The notes: generated by a model from the sequence alone, not told the origin. A DNA stretch of 64,000 nt from Hyphomonadaceae bacterium (GCA_019753105.1 JAIELJ010000010.1:124001-188000), one strand, 5' to 3'. Numbered from the stretch's first letter, positions 34,371 through 42,581 are shown. Numbers and translations are program-made.

Positions 34371-35642
34371 TTAGACGCTGGCTTGATAGTCCGGCGGCAG
34401 CGGATGTGCGCGGCGTGGCGCGTCTTTATCTTCCAACGCGAAGCGTAAGACTGAGCGCGCTTGCAGACGATCGACGAGCGAGGCGCCCATCGCTGCGGCC
34501 GGCGTCCATACGCCGCCCGGCGTTTGCGCGCGGCTGGTGTCGGCGAGGCAAAGTGCTGCTTCCGTGATCATCTTGGACGTCGAGCCGTAGCCTGGATCCT
34601 TGTCGCCCTTCACGCTGGCCGTGAGCTTCTCGCCCTTCGCCGTCTCGCCGACGAACATGATGTCGTAAAAGCCTGTCTCGCGTTCTTCTTTCGACGGTCC
34701 TTCACCGGGCTTCGGCAAGGCGAAGCGGCGCAGCAACGCGCGCGTCGGGGCAAAGCCAAGCAACGCCGATTGCGTGCGCGACTGGCTGGCCGCGGCATTG
34801 GCGCGCTTCTTTCCGTCGTCGCCATCGCCGGTCATCTGCATTTCGTCGTACGTAAAGCTGCGCCCGTAGGGATAGCCGAGCAGGGCGTTCGAGCGATGCA
34901 CGTTCTTGGTGTTGATCGCGGCCATCACGAACGGCGTCGACCATGATGGAATGTCGGCATCGTAGATGACTTTATCGCCGCTTGGTTGCGGGACGATGCT
35001 TTGCGGCGAGAGCGCGTAGGGATCGGCCATCGTGCGCTTGACGCCTGGATCGCGGTTGGCCGCGTCGACGGAGGCGAGCAGGCTGGCGAGTGTGCCGCCG
35101 GAAAAGCCGCCCTTCATCTTGCGCACCCGTCCGCGCACGACATCCGCAGGCGCGCCGAGGCGTTCCTGCATGTGTTGTTGCAGGAAGAAGACGCCAAGAT
35201 CGAACGGGATCGAGTCGAAGCCGCAGGAAAACACGATGCGCGCGCCGCTTTGCTTGGCTTGTGCATCGTATTTCTGAATCATCGCGGCCATCCAGTTCGG
35301 CTCGCCGCAGAGATCGACATAGTCCGTGCCGGCGCGCACGCAGGCCGCCAGCAATGGTTCGCCATAAAGCTGATAGGGGCCGACCGTGGTGATGATCACA
35401 CGTGCCCGGTGCGCCAGCGCTTCCAGTGCGTTGGCGTCACGCGCGTCGGCGGCGATCAGCGTGAGGCTCATCGGCGCGCCGATCTGGCTGGAGACGGTGC
35501 GGAGCTTGGTGATGTCGCGGCCAGCCATGGCCCAGCGGACCTCGCCTTCCGTACCGTAAGTCTGTTGCAGATATTCCGCCACCAGCCGGCCAGTGAAGCC
35601 GGTTGCGCCGTAGACGATGACGTCGAATTCCTGTGCGCCCAC
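34371..35642 (-). CDS. Saccharopine-dehydrogenase-like NADP-binding protein (trans-acting enoyl reductase type)
   Basis: The 423-residue product begins with a Rossmann fold (EFDVIVYGATGFTGRLVAEYL), the entry typical of saccharopine-dehydrogenase-like oxidoreductases and trans-acting enoyl reductases. Further matches are GPYQLYGEPLLAACVRAGTDYVDLCGE (a family signature) and KQSGARIVFSCGFDSIPFDLGVF. The later part (GGTLASLLASVDAANRDP) and GYGSTSKMITEAALCL fit the same family. In mycobacteria relatives reduce polyketide-derived lipids; the role here is unknown. The neighbours give no pathway. Confidence 0.85.
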   Translation of the reverse strand: MGAQEFDVIVYGATGFTGRLVAEYLQQTYGTEGEVRWAMAGRDITKLRTVSSQIGAPMSLTLIAADARDANALEALAHRARVIITTVGPYQLYGEPLLAACVRAGTDYVDLCGEPNWMAAMIQKYDAQAKQSGARIVFSCGFDSIPFDLGVFFLQQHMQERLGAPADVVRGRVRKMKGGFSGGTLASLLASVDAANRDPGVKRTMADPYALSPQSIVPQPSGDKVIYDADIPSWSTPFVMAAINTKNVHRSNALLGYPYGRSFTYDEMQMTGDGDDGKKRANAAASQSRTQSALLGFAPTRALLRRFALPKPGEGPSKEERETGFYDIMFVGETAKGEKLTASVKGDKDPGYGSTSKMITEAALCLADTSRAQTPGGVWTPAAAMGASLVDRLQARSVLRFALEDKDAPRRAHPLPPDYQASV

Positions 35643-35692
35643 GCAATATTCCTCCGCTTAGGTGGTTCACTAGCACACAGCGTTGACCCGCA

Positions 35693-35830
35693 CACACCCA
35701 TTCCCGGGGCGGCGCAACACGTCGAGCCCGGGACCCATAACCACGCTTGATCGAAGGCTGCACGCAGGCGCTCATCAGAGGAGTTTATGGGTCCCGGAAT
35801 TGCGCTGCGCGCAATCCGGGAATGGGTGTG
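35693..35830. repeat. Long imperfect inverted repeat (about 138 bp) with GGGACCCATAA / TTATGGGTCCC inner arms
   Basis: The outer arms CACACCCATTCCCGG (35693-35707) and CCGGGAATGGGTGTG (35816-35830) are exact reverse complements. Inside, CCGGGACCCATAA (about 35728-35740) pairs with TTATGGGTCCCGG (about 35785-35797). Between outer and inner arms each side also has GCGC-rich sequence of similar length. It fills the gap between two genes. The layout is that of a palindromic intergenic element or small non-coding mobile element. Only one copy is in this window. Confidence 0.7.
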
Positions 35831-35868
35831 GTGTTTGCGGCTTCGGGCCAGTAAGCCTCGCTTCGTCC

Positions 35869-36702
35869 ATGCCGCTCGCCGCCATCGCCGCCGCGCTGAC
35901 TTCAGCGCTGATCCATGCGAGCTGGAATGCCGCCTTGAAGGGCGGACGCGGCGATCGCATCGCAGACGCTTTCCTCATCGCCGTGGGTGGCATCCTGATG
36001 TGGGGCGTGGTGGCCGCGATTTGGGGCGCGCCCGCGCCCGAGGCGTGGCCGTACCTCATCGCCTCAGTGCTCATCCATCTCGTCTACTGGTTTGCGCTCT
36101 TCAGCGCCTACGACGCCGGCGATATGAGCCACATCTACACGCTCTCGCGCGGCTCGGCGCCGTTGCTGGTGGCGATCGGCGCCGCGCTGACCGCGGCTGA
36201 GATTCCGCCACCGCTGAAGATGGCCGGCATCGCGCTTGTGTCGATCGGCGTGCTGTGCGTCGGCATCAGCCCGCGTGCGCCATTGAAGGCGACGTTGTGG
36301 GCGCTGGGCATCGGACTGTGTATCTCGTCTTACTCTCTCGTCGATGCGCTTGGCGCGCGCGTCGCCGGTGACGCGTTGGTCTATGTGGCGTGGACATCCG
36401 GCATCATGGGCGTGCCGATGATCGCGTTCGCGTTTTGGCGGCGCGGACCGCGCTTGTTGAAAGATGCAGCGGTCGCGCCGATACGCGGTCTCGCAATCGG
36501 CATCATCAGTTTTCTGGGTTACGGCTTGGTGCTGTGGGCGCAGACGTTCGCACCGATCGCGCAAGTCACGGCGCTGCGCGAGACCTCCGTCATCTTCGGC
36601 GCGCTGATCGCGTTCGTATTCTTACGCGAGCGTTTAGGATTAAGGCGCTGGATCGGCGCGTTTATCGTCGCCGCAGGCGCTGGATTGATTGCGTTCGGGT
36701 GA
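35869..36702 (+). CDS. EamA/DMT-family transporter
   Basis: The start at 35869 (MPLAAIAAALTSALIHASWNAALKG) is chosen because upstream codons fall in the inverted repeat and code for nothing family-like. The 277-residue product has about ten spans in two repeats of five, typical of EamA (drug/metabolite) transporters. The ASWNAALKG start and SRGSAPLLVAIGAALTAAE region are recognisable. The last span is preceded by the second-repeat signature ETSVIFGALIAFVFLRE. The substrate is unknown. It is 15 bases upstream of folB. Confidence 0.85.
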   Translation: MPLAAIAAALTSALIHASWNAALKGGRGDRIADAFLIAVGGILMWGVVAAIWGAPAPEAWPYLIASVLIHLVYWFALFSAYDAGDMSHIYTLSRGSAPLLVAIGAALTAAEIPPPLKMAGIALVSIGVLCVGISPRAPLKATLWALGIGLCISSYSLVDALGARVAGDALVYVAWTSGIMGVPMIAFAFWRRGPRLLKDAAVAPIRGLAIGIISFLGYGLVLWAQTFAPIAQVTALRETSVIFGALIAFVFLRERLGLRRWIGAFIVAAGAGLIAFG

Positions 36703-36717
36703 GTAGAACGCCGGGCA

Positions 36718-37086
36718 ATGACAGACCAACAGATCATCCGCATCGATGACGCCAAAGCCATTGTCCGTGTCGGCGTGCCGGAGCCTGAGCGCGCAGCGCC
36801 GCAGGAAGTGCGCGTCAGTGTGGCGCTCGCGATGGAGGCCGTGCCGGATTTTGTCGAGAACGATCGCATCGGCGCAACCGTCGATTACGACCGCATCCTG
36901 CATTTCATCCGAGACGATTTGGGCGCGCCCGCACATCTGATCGAAACGCTCGCCGATCGTGTCGCGCAGCACTGCCTGTCTCTGTCACCGCGCGCGCGGT
37001 GGGTGGAGGTGACCGTGAAGAAGCCGTCTGTGCTCTCCGGCGATGGCTTGGTCGCGGTGACGATCCGGCGAACGGCGCAGACCTAA
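36718..37086 (+). CDS. folB: Dihydroneopterin aldolase family protein
   Basis: FolB converts dihydroneopterin to 6-hydroxymethyl-dihydropterin in folate synthesis. The 122-residue product has the family's active-site residues: Glu in GVPEPER, Tyr in ATVDYDRIL, Glu in LIETLADRVA and the catalytic Lys in VTVKKPSVL. It follows the EamA gene and converges with the SDR gene with a four-base overlap. A second FolB-like gene lies 1.6 kb away on the other strand. Which of the two is the aldolase and which an epimerase-like paralogue cannot be decided by eye. Confidence 0.85.
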   Translation: MTDQQIIRIDDAKAIVRVGVPEPERAAPQEVRVSVALAMEAVPDFVENDRIGATVDYDRILHFIRDDLGAPAHLIETLADRVAQHCLSLSPRARWVEVTVKKPSVLSGDGLVAVTIRRTAQT

Positions 37087-37832
37087 TCGAACATCACATC
37101 CCGTGCGCTTGGCACGAGATGCTGGCCGCCATCGACGGGCAGAACCGCGCCGGTGATGTTCTCGGCGCTCGCCAGATACGCGACGGCATCCGCCACATCC
37201 TCAACCCGCGTGCCCATGCGTGTGAGATTGGCGTCATGCACGCGTTTGAAGTTCTCAGCGCTCTGATCGCCGCTAATCAGCATGAGCCCGGCCGCGATGC
37301 AGTTCACGCGAATGCGCGGCGCAAGCGCCATCGCGAGCGGGGCGGTCGCGTGCGCGAGGCCGGTTTTCGCAAGCGTGTAAGAGAGGAAATCAGGGTTCGG
37401 ATTGAGCACTTTTTGATCGGCGATGTTAGTGACGAACCCGCGCGCGTTGGGCGCGATGCCGCCAGCGAACTTGTGCGCCAGATAAACCGGCGCGATCATA
37501 TTGAGCCGCACCTGCGCGGTCGCGGTGGTCATCTGAAAATCGGCGATGCTATCGTAGTCGAAGCTCGCGGCGCTGTTGACGAGTCCAACCCAATCACCGC
37601 GCTCAGCCAGGCTCGCACACATCGCGTCAATCGAAGCTTCAGCAGAGAGATCGGCCTGCAGCACCTCCGCCGCGCCGCCGCTCGCGCGGATCGCATCGGC
37701 GGTCTCATCGGCGCCGGCGCGCGATGAATTGTAGTGCACGCCGATCGTCCAGCCATCAGCCGCCAAGCGCCGCGCAATGCCTGCGCCTACGCGCGTTCCT
37801 GCGCCGGTGACGAGAACGAGGCCCTTGCTCAT
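37083..37832 (-). CDS. Short-chain dehydrogenase, pteridine-reductase/FolM-like
   Basis: The 249-residue SDR has the cofactor motif TGAGTRVGAGIARRLA, whose Arg in place of the usual Gly-x-Gly spacing is like pteridine reductases and FolM. HYNSSRA then suggests NADPH. VNSAASF and the catalytic pair Y-x-x-x-K in SYTLAKTGL follow. The end PVDGGQHLV is the normal SDR C-terminus. Being third in an operon that starts with a FolB/FolX-like gene supports a pterin substrate such as dihydromonapterin or dihydrofolate. The start overlaps the membrane-protein stop (ATGA). Confidence 0.82.
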   Translation of the reverse strand: MSKGLVLVTGAGTRVGAGIARRLAADGWTIGVHYNSSRAGADETADAIRASGGAAEVLQADLSAEASIDAMCASLAERGDWVGLVNSAASFDYDSIADFQMTTATAQVRLNMIAPVYLAHKFAGGIAPNARGFVTNIADQKVLNPNPDFLSYTLAKTGLAHATAPLAMALAPRIRVNCIAAGLMLISGDQSAENFKRVHDANLTRMGTRVEDVADAVAYLASAENITGAVLPVDGGQHLVPSARDVMFD

Positions 37833-38659
37833 GCTGCGGCCTTCAGGGGTGCTTCTTCCGGATCGAACACATCGGGTCTTTCGTTGACGAACGAACGGAT
37901 CATCAACACCAAGTCCTGAATGAATTCGAGGCGTGCGGACGGGTCCCAGACAAACTCAGCCTCGATCGCGCGCGTGGCGACAAAGGCGAGTTCATCGCGG
38001 CCTTCGACGATGCGCACCATTGGCAGCGCATTGAAGCCGTAGCCTGCGCCGCGCGCCCCGGTGATGGTGTGCTTGAACGCGGCTTCGAAGGCGGCGCCCA
38101 ATTCCTCAACTGTAGCGCCGGGCGCAAGCTTCAAGCGCCTTGCGGCAAGATCGCGTGAGAACAGCAAATTGATGTTCACCCGCTGCATCACAAGCTCGAT
38201 GCGCAGTCGCGCCAATTGTGCGCGCCCGTCGGCTGCACGCGCCGTTAGGCGATAGTTCGCCCAAAGCTCGTCACGATACATGCCGCACTCGACGCGGGCG
38301 CGGTTGGGGCGAAACTTGAGTTTTGATGGCTTGCAATCGGTATCGAGTTCGGGCGACGGCGCTTCGAAGGTAAAGCGCAACTCGCCGGGGATTTCCGTCG
38401 CGAGCATCAACTGCATGCGCCGCTTGAGCGCCGCCATGCCGCTCTCGGTGATGACGAGCGCCGCGATGATCGCCAGCGCCGGCACGATCGCTGCAAGCAA
38501 GGAAGCGCCTGCTGCGACCCAGAAATCGTAGCGCTGATCCTGCAGGCCGCGGAAGATCACATAGACGTTGAGAATGATGAGGCTGATGGCCAACAGCGCC
38601 AACAGCACTTTAACAAAACCAGGAACGCGCAGAATACGCAGCTGATCGAGCAGCGTCAT
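37829..38659 (-). CDS. Membrane protein of unknown function inside the pteridine operon
   Basis: The ATG at 38659 overlaps the stop of the FolB-like gene upstream (ATGA), which decides this start against a longer frame to 38776. The 276-residue product has two spans near the N-terminus (VLLALLAISLIILNVYVIF and WVAAGASLLAAIVPALAIIAALVI) and a large soluble part from about residue 75. That part has strands (GELRFTFEAPSPE) and alternating basic/hydrophobic segments (LARLRIELVMQRVNINLLF). No family is recognised. Both ends are translationally coupled to pterin genes, so it may be a membrane component of the same pathway. Confidence 0.75.
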   Translation of the reverse strand: MTLLDQLRILRVPGFVKVLLALLAISLIILNVYVIFRGLQDQRYDFWVAAGASLLAAIVPALAIIAALVITESGMAALKRRMQLMLATEIPGELRFTFEAPSPELDTDCKPSKLKFRPNRARVECGMYRDELWANYRLTARAADGRAQLARLRIELVMQRVNINLLFSRDLAARRLKLAPGATVEELGAAFEAAFKHTITGARGAGYGFNALPMVRIVEGRDELAFVATRAIEAEFVWDPSARLEFIQDLVLMIRSFVNERPDVFDPEEAPLKAAA

Positions 38660-39033
38660 GCTGTGAAGTCCTGCCGTGTAACATCGAAGCGCAAGCCGAC
38701 GCCCTCCATCTCCTCGAAGATATCTGGCTTCAGAATCGTCAGCGTCACCCGCGCCGCCGGCGTCAGCGAGAAGCAAGCGCCAAGGATATCGCTCGCAAAA
38801 TCTTCGAGGCGGTTGATGTGATCGCGCTGCTCGAGGCTTTTCAAATAGCTGCGTAGCGGATCGTAATCGACATAGCCGCCGTGCTTGCCGAAATAGTCGC
38901 CAAAGCCAAACTCAAGCGTGAGATCGAGATGCAGACGCTGCGCGTCGGTCTTTTCCCACGCGTGCTCGCCAATGCGGACGCGCAGCTCGATGCGCTTCAT
39001 GACGATGGAAACAGCGGAGGGGGTTTCGCTCAT
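38656..39033 (-). CDS. Dihydroneopterin aldolase/epimerase family protein (FolB/FolX-like)
   Basis: The 125-residue product is a second FolB-fold protein. It keeps the family residues: Glu in VRIGEHAWEK, Tyr in GGYVDYDPLR, Glu in NRLEDFASDIL and Lys in LTILKPDIF. FolX epimerises dihydroneopterin triphosphate and FolB cleaves dihydroneopterin; the two cannot be told apart reliably here. It begins a three-gene operon with the unknown membrane protein and the FolM-like SDR, which would fit synthesis of tetrahydromonapterin. The gap upstream to the tiny gene at 39172 holds its promoter. Confidence 0.85.
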   Translation of the reverse strand: MSETPSAVSIVMKRIELRVRIGEHAWEKTDAQRLHLDLTLEFGFGDYFGKHGGYVDYDPLRSYLKSLEQRDHINRLEDFASDILGACFSLTPAARVTLTILKPDIFEEMEGVGLRFDVTRQDFTA

Positions 39034-39171
39034 CGGCGCTAGCTACACGCCGCGCTTGCGCTTGAGCAAGGCGGTGCGGCTCCGTGACATCCGTCACAGC
39101 GACATAACCAACGCCCTATTACCTTCATCTCATCGGATCGATGGACGGTCCGGGTTTGAAGGAGCCAGGAA

Positions 39172-39264
39172 ATGTTGAAGTTGTATGCCCTCGTCGCCGC
39201 TTTGGCCGTGTTTGCCCCCGTTGCGTTCGCGACGCTGAACCAAGCCGCTCAGATCGTTGCGTAA
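39172..39264 (+). CDS. Micro-protein of 30 residues with C-terminal QAAQIVA (copy 3)
   Basis: The frame runs from ATG at 39172 to TAA at 39264. A strong ribosome site (GAAGGAG, seven bases before ATG) and a terminator at 39348-39374 frame it as its own small transcription unit. The product begins MLKLY, continues hydrophobic with a central Pro (VFAPVAFATL) and ends NQAAQIVA. It is clearly related to the two tiny genes at 33893-33985 and 34157-34261 that lie 5 kb away on the other strand. The VFAPVAFA/LFAPLAFA block shared with copy 1 resembles a signal-peptide end. Function unknown. Confidence 0.75.
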   Translation: MLKLYALVAALAVFAPVAFATLNQAAQIVA

Positions 39265-39347
39265 TGGGTTTCAGACCTGACCTTTCCCAGGCCGGCAACG
39301 GCGCAAGAACCAGGCTGAAGTCCTTATGAAATTCCAAGAGTGCTGAA

Positions 39348-39374
39348 GGCGCCGGTTGTCCACCGGCGCCTTTT
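39348..39374 (+). terminator. Rho-independent terminator after micro-protein copy 3
   Basis: GGCGCCGGT (39348-39356) pairs with ACCGGCGCC (39362-39370) around a five-base loop, followed by four T. It lies 83 bases after the stop of the tiny gene and upstream of the radical SAM gene. The left shoulder TGCTGAAGGCGC is identical to that of the pbpC terminator. Confidence 0.85.
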
Positions 39375-39427
39375 CAATGTGCCAAATGTTCTTGAAATGT
39401 TCTCGTTAGGACTTTACTCCTACATGG

Positions 39428-40552
39428 ATGTCACGCGACCCTCGTCACGGCCGCGGCGCGCGCACGAATGCGGGCGGCCGCTATGAACGCTTCGTCGCTG
39501 AAGCTTTCGACGATGGCTGGACGCCAGAAGAGGTGAGGCCGCTGGAGACGATCGTCACGCCGGAGTTGGCGAAATCGATCATCTCAACCAATGCCAGCCC
39601 CGACATTTCCTTCGAGCAATCGATCAATCCCTATCGTGGCTGCGAGCATGGCTGCATCTATTGCTACGCGCGACCCAACCACGCTTATGTCGGGCTCTCA
39701 CCAGGGCTCGACTTCGAGACCAAGCTCTTCGTCAAAGCGAATGCGGCGGAGCTGTTGGAAGCGGAATTCGCCAAGCCCTCGTATCGACCGAAGACGATCA
39801 TGCTCGGCGGCGTCACTGACATCTACCAGCCAATCGAGCGCGGCTATGGCGTAACGCGCGCCTTGCTGGAAGTGATGGAACGCTGGCGCCATCCCGTATC
39901 GCTCATCACCAAGTCGCAGCTTGTCATCAGGGATATCGACATCCTGGCGCGGCTGGCGGAGCGCGATTTAGTGAAGGCGGCGATCTCAGTGACTACGCTC
40001 GATCGCCGCATTGCGCGCGTGATGGAGCCGCGTGCGGCGACGCCGCAACGGCGCATCGATTCCATCCGCGCGCTCACGCAAGCCGGCGTGCCGACAACCG
40101 TGATGATGGCGCCGATCGTGCCTGCGATTACGGACAATGAGATTGAAGCGGTGTTGCAAGCCTGCGCGGAAGCTGGCGCGAGTGCTGCGGGTTATGTCGT
40201 GCTCAGGTTGCCGCTTGAGATCAAGGATCTGTTCAAGGAATGGCTCGCTGAGCACTTTCCCGATCGGGCCGCACGCGTGATCTCTCTCGTGCGCTCGATG
40301 CGCAACGGGCGCGACTACGATCCCGAGTGGGGCAAGCGCCAGCGCGGTGAAGGGCCATACGCAAAGCTCATTGCCGATCGCTTCGTGGCGGCGCGTCGCC
40401 GCTTCGGCTTAGATAAGCCGAGCTTGCCGCTCGATCACACGCAGTTCCGCCGTCCGCTCGAAGCTGGCGGGCAGCAGGACTTGTTCGCTGAAGAGCCCGC
40501 GCCCTTGCGCGCCGTGGCGGAACAACGAGCGAAGTTCGAACACGACAAGTAA
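39428..40552 (+). CDS. PA0069-type radical SAM protein
   Basis: The 374-residue product contains the radical-SAM iron-sulphur motif CEHGCIYCYARP (CxxxCxxC), preceded by SFEQSINPYRG, which is typical of the PA0069/spore-photoproduct-lyase-like group. A TIM-barrel pattern follows (TIMLGGVTDIYQPIE, VSLITKSQLVIRDIDIL, AAISVTTLD). The end is polar and contains FRRPLEAGGQQDLF. The function of this group is not established, though relation to spore photoproduct lyase suggests DNA or RNA chemistry. The ATG at 39428 was used; an ATG at 39424 is out of frame. Confidence 0.88.
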   Translation: MSRDPRHGRGARTNAGGRYERFVAEAFDDGWTPEEVRPLETIVTPELAKSIISTNASPDISFEQSINPYRGCEHGCIYCYARPNHAYVGLSPGLDFETKLFVKANAAELLEAEFAKPSYRPKTIMLGGVTDIYQPIERGYGVTRALLEVMERWRHPVSLITKSQLVIRDIDILARLAERDLVKAAISVTTLDRRIARVMEPRAATPQRRIDSIRALTQAGVPTTVMMAPIVPAITDNEIEAVLQACAEAGASAAGYVVLRLPLEIKDLFKEWLAEHFPDRAARVISLVRSMRNGRDYDPEWGKRQRGEGPYAKLIADRFVAARRRFGLDKPSLPLDHTQFRRPLEAGGQQDLFAEEPAPLRAVAEQRAKFEHDK

Positions 40553-40617
40553 TGCTGCGTTGCCCCAGGTGCGTGTGGCGGTCTAAGGTCGCAGCGCTTA
40601 TCCGGGGAGGACGCCGC

Positions 40618-41529
40618 ATGCGTACAGATGGCCAACGCCGCTCTGACAATTTCGAGGATCGTGGCCGAGGCTCGGGCGGCGGCGGCATGGGCGGCGGCGG
40701 TCTGCCGGGCGGCATGCTGTTCGCCATCCTGCGCCGTATCGGCATTCGTGGCATTCTGATCGTTGCGGTGCTCGGCGGCATCGTCTGGTTCGGCTTCCCA
40801 CAATTCCGCGCGCCGATCATGCAATTGCTCGGCATTGGCGGCGGCGGTGGCGAAGTTGCGCAGGGCGAAGGCTCGGTCTGCGAGGCAGAAGCGCAAGCCT
40901 GCGATTTCTCGCGCGCCGTGCTCGCTTCGACTGAAGATGTGTGGCGCCAGCAATTCAGCCAGAACCGCTTGCCAAATTATGGCAGCGCACCTGGCGCCTA
41001 TGTCGATCCGACGCTGGTGGTTTTCCAAGGCGGCGTAGCCACCGAAGGCTGCGGTAGTGCTTCCTCAGATGTCGGTCCATTTTACTGCCCGGCTGATCGC
41101 AATCTCTACATCGATCCAGGTTTTTACGCCGTGATGGAAAGCCGCCTGCGAGCGCCGGGTGATTTCGCGCAAGCGTACGTCATCGCGCACGAAGTCGGTC
41201 ACCACGTGCAGAATTTGATCGGCGCGACGCAGCGTTCGGTGCAGGGCGAAACGCAAAACCAAACGTCCGTGCGCATAGAGCTTCAGGCCGATTGCTTGGC
41301 CGGCGTGTGGGGCCATTCTGCGCGGGCGACGCTCGCGATCGATGAAGCGGATCTGCGCGAAGCGCTGAACGCAGCGCACGCGATCGGAGACGATTCACTC
41401 GGTCAAACCAACGAAGCCTCGTTCACGCACGGCACGAGCGCGCAACGCATGCGTTGGTTCCGCCGCGGCTTCGATAGCGGCGATCCGCGTCAATGCGATA
41501 CGTTCGCGGTGAGCCAAGCTCAGCTCTAA
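40618..41529 (+). CDS. Neutral zinc metallopeptidase (YpfJ family), membrane-anchored
   Basis: The start at 40618 is chosen because GGGGAGG precedes it by seven bases. The 303-residue product begins with a Gly-rich cytoplasmic stretch, then one span (IGIRGILIVAVLGGIVWFGF). The periplasmic domain has the zinc motif HEVGHHVQNLIG and a downstream ligand region IELQADCLAGVWGH, with Cys pairs at CEAEAQAC. This is the pattern of the YpfJ-like zinc peptidase family (about 300 residues), whose substrates are unknown. A terminator follows. Confidence 0.9.
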   Translation: MRTDGQRRSDNFEDRGRGSGGGGMGGGGLPGGMLFAILRRIGIRGILIVAVLGGIVWFGFPQFRAPIMQLLGIGGGGGEVAQGEGSVCEAEAQACDFSRAVLASTEDVWRQQFSQNRLPNYGSAPGAYVDPTLVVFQGGVATEGCGSASSDVGPFYCPADRNLYIDPGFYAVMESRLRAPGDFAQAYVIAHEVGHHVQNLIGATQRSVQGETQNQTSVRIELQADCLAGVWGHSARATLAIDEADLREALNAAHAIGDDSLGQTNEASFTHGTSAQRMRWFRRGFDSGDPRQCDTFAVSQAQL

Positions 41530-41551
41530 GTGCGACGGATGAAACGAATTG

Positions 41552-41584
41552 ACGGGCGCTGGCGAAAGCTGGCGCCCGTTATTC
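41552..41584. terminator. Shared terminator between zinc peptidase and converging LysR gene
   Basis: ACGGGCGC (41552-41559) and GCGCCCGT (41572-41579) enclose a further stem with a GAAA tetraloop and T-rich sequence after it. The LysR stop codon lies at the end of the stem, so the same hairpin can act for both convergent genes. Confidence 0.75.
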
Positions 41585-42469
41585 TTGCCAACTCGCGGCC
41601 TGATCGATCAGGAACTGGCGGAATGCGGCGATGCGTTTCGAGCGTTTCAGATCGCTCGGATAAATGAAATACACTTCGAAGTTCGGACCTGGCAGATCGG
41701 GCAAAACTTTCACCAAGTGCGGATTTTCGCGCGCCATGTAGTCCGGCACGCTGGCGATGCCGAAGCCGGACTCAACCGCGCGCAACATGCCGTAGACGTT
41801 GTTGATCTCTAAAAGAGGCGGACGCGGCTTCGCATCTTCGCGGCCGGCGCGCTGCGCCCAATCCAATTCGCGCATCGGCGTCGGCACGCCGGCCTGATAG
41901 GCGATGATGCGGTGATTATCGAGATCTTCGACATTCTTCGGCGTGCCGTGACGCTGCAGATAGCCGGCTGACGCATACAAGCTCACATGCACGTCGAGCA
42001 GTTTGCGCTGGATGAGATCGGCGTGCGTTGCCGCCCACAAGCGGATTGCGCACTCGGCTTCCAGTTTGAGAAGATCGTATTCGCGGTCATCGAGCAGAAT
42101 TTGCAGACGTGTTTCGGGATAGGTGTCGGCGAACGCGCCCAAGCGCGGCGCAAGCCAGGTCGAGCCGAACGCCACCGGCGCCGTCACCTTCAAATCGCCG
42201 ATGACCTTTTCGCGCGCATCTTTCAGCGTGCTCTCGGCGATCACCGCCGCACCCGCCATTTCGCGCGTGAACTCGCGCAGCGCCATGCCGGGGCCGGTCA
42301 GCAGCAAACCGCGCGCGTGCCGCTGAAAGAGGGGCACGCCCATATCGTTTTCGAGCGCCGCAATCTGGCGGCTGACGGAAGATTGGCTGACGCCAAGCTT
42401 TTCGGCGGCCGCTGTCAGACTGCCGGTCTCGGCCGCGAAGTGGAATGTCTTGAGCTTGTCCCAGTCCAT
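41579..42469 (-). CDS. LysR-family transcriptional regulator
   Basis: The start at 42469 (MDWDKLKTFHFAAETGSLT) is the family start; the longer frame upstream runs through the promoter. The 296-residue product has the N-terminal helix-turn-helix (AAAEKLGVSQSSVSRQIAALE, about 20-40), then the LysR substrate-binding domain (about 90-290) with DLKVTAPVAFGSTWLAP and VESGFGIASVPDYMA. Such proteins bind a small effector and control a nearby target, often divergent. Here the upstream gene is a carotenoid oxygenase on the same strand. A 14-base palindrome 36 bases upstream is a candidate operator. Confidence 0.9.
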   Translation of the reverse strand: MDWDKLKTFHFAAETGSLTAAAEKLGVSQSSVSRQIAALENDMGVPLFQRHARGLLLTGPGMALREFTREMAGAAVIAESTLKDAREKVIGDLKVTAPVAFGSTWLAPRLGAFADTYPETRLQILLDDREYDLLKLEAECAIRLWAATHADLIQRKLLDVHVSLYASAGYLQRHGTPKNVEDLDNHRIIAYQAGVPTPMRELDWAQRAGREDAKPRPPLLEINNVYGMLRAVESGFGIASVPDYMARENPHLVKVLPDLPGPNFEVYFIYPSDLKRSKRIAAFRQFLIDQAASWQE

Positions 42470-42504
42470 GTATGCACCCGCGGGCCCCGGACCGGCCCTT
42501 TGCG

Positions 42505-42518
42505 ATGCAATATTGCAT
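42505..42518. promoter_or_regulatory. Perfect 14-bp palindrome ATGCAATATTGCAT upstream of the LysR gene
   Basis: ATGCAATATTGCAT is a perfect palindrome 36 bases before the LysR start codon. AT-rich palindromes are unusual in this DNA. Its size and position suit a LysR-family autoregulatory site, though the T-N11-A pattern is not exact. Confidence 0.4.
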
Positions 42519-42581
42519 AGCTCGATGCCGTGGTCGATAGAGAACGGGCCGCCAGGTGAAAAACCGGGCGACCCCATCCTA

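Noticed and set aside
38656-39033. Calling this FolB-like gene folX outright
   Set aside because: The residues visible by eye are shared by FolB and FolX; assignment needs a tree or an assay.
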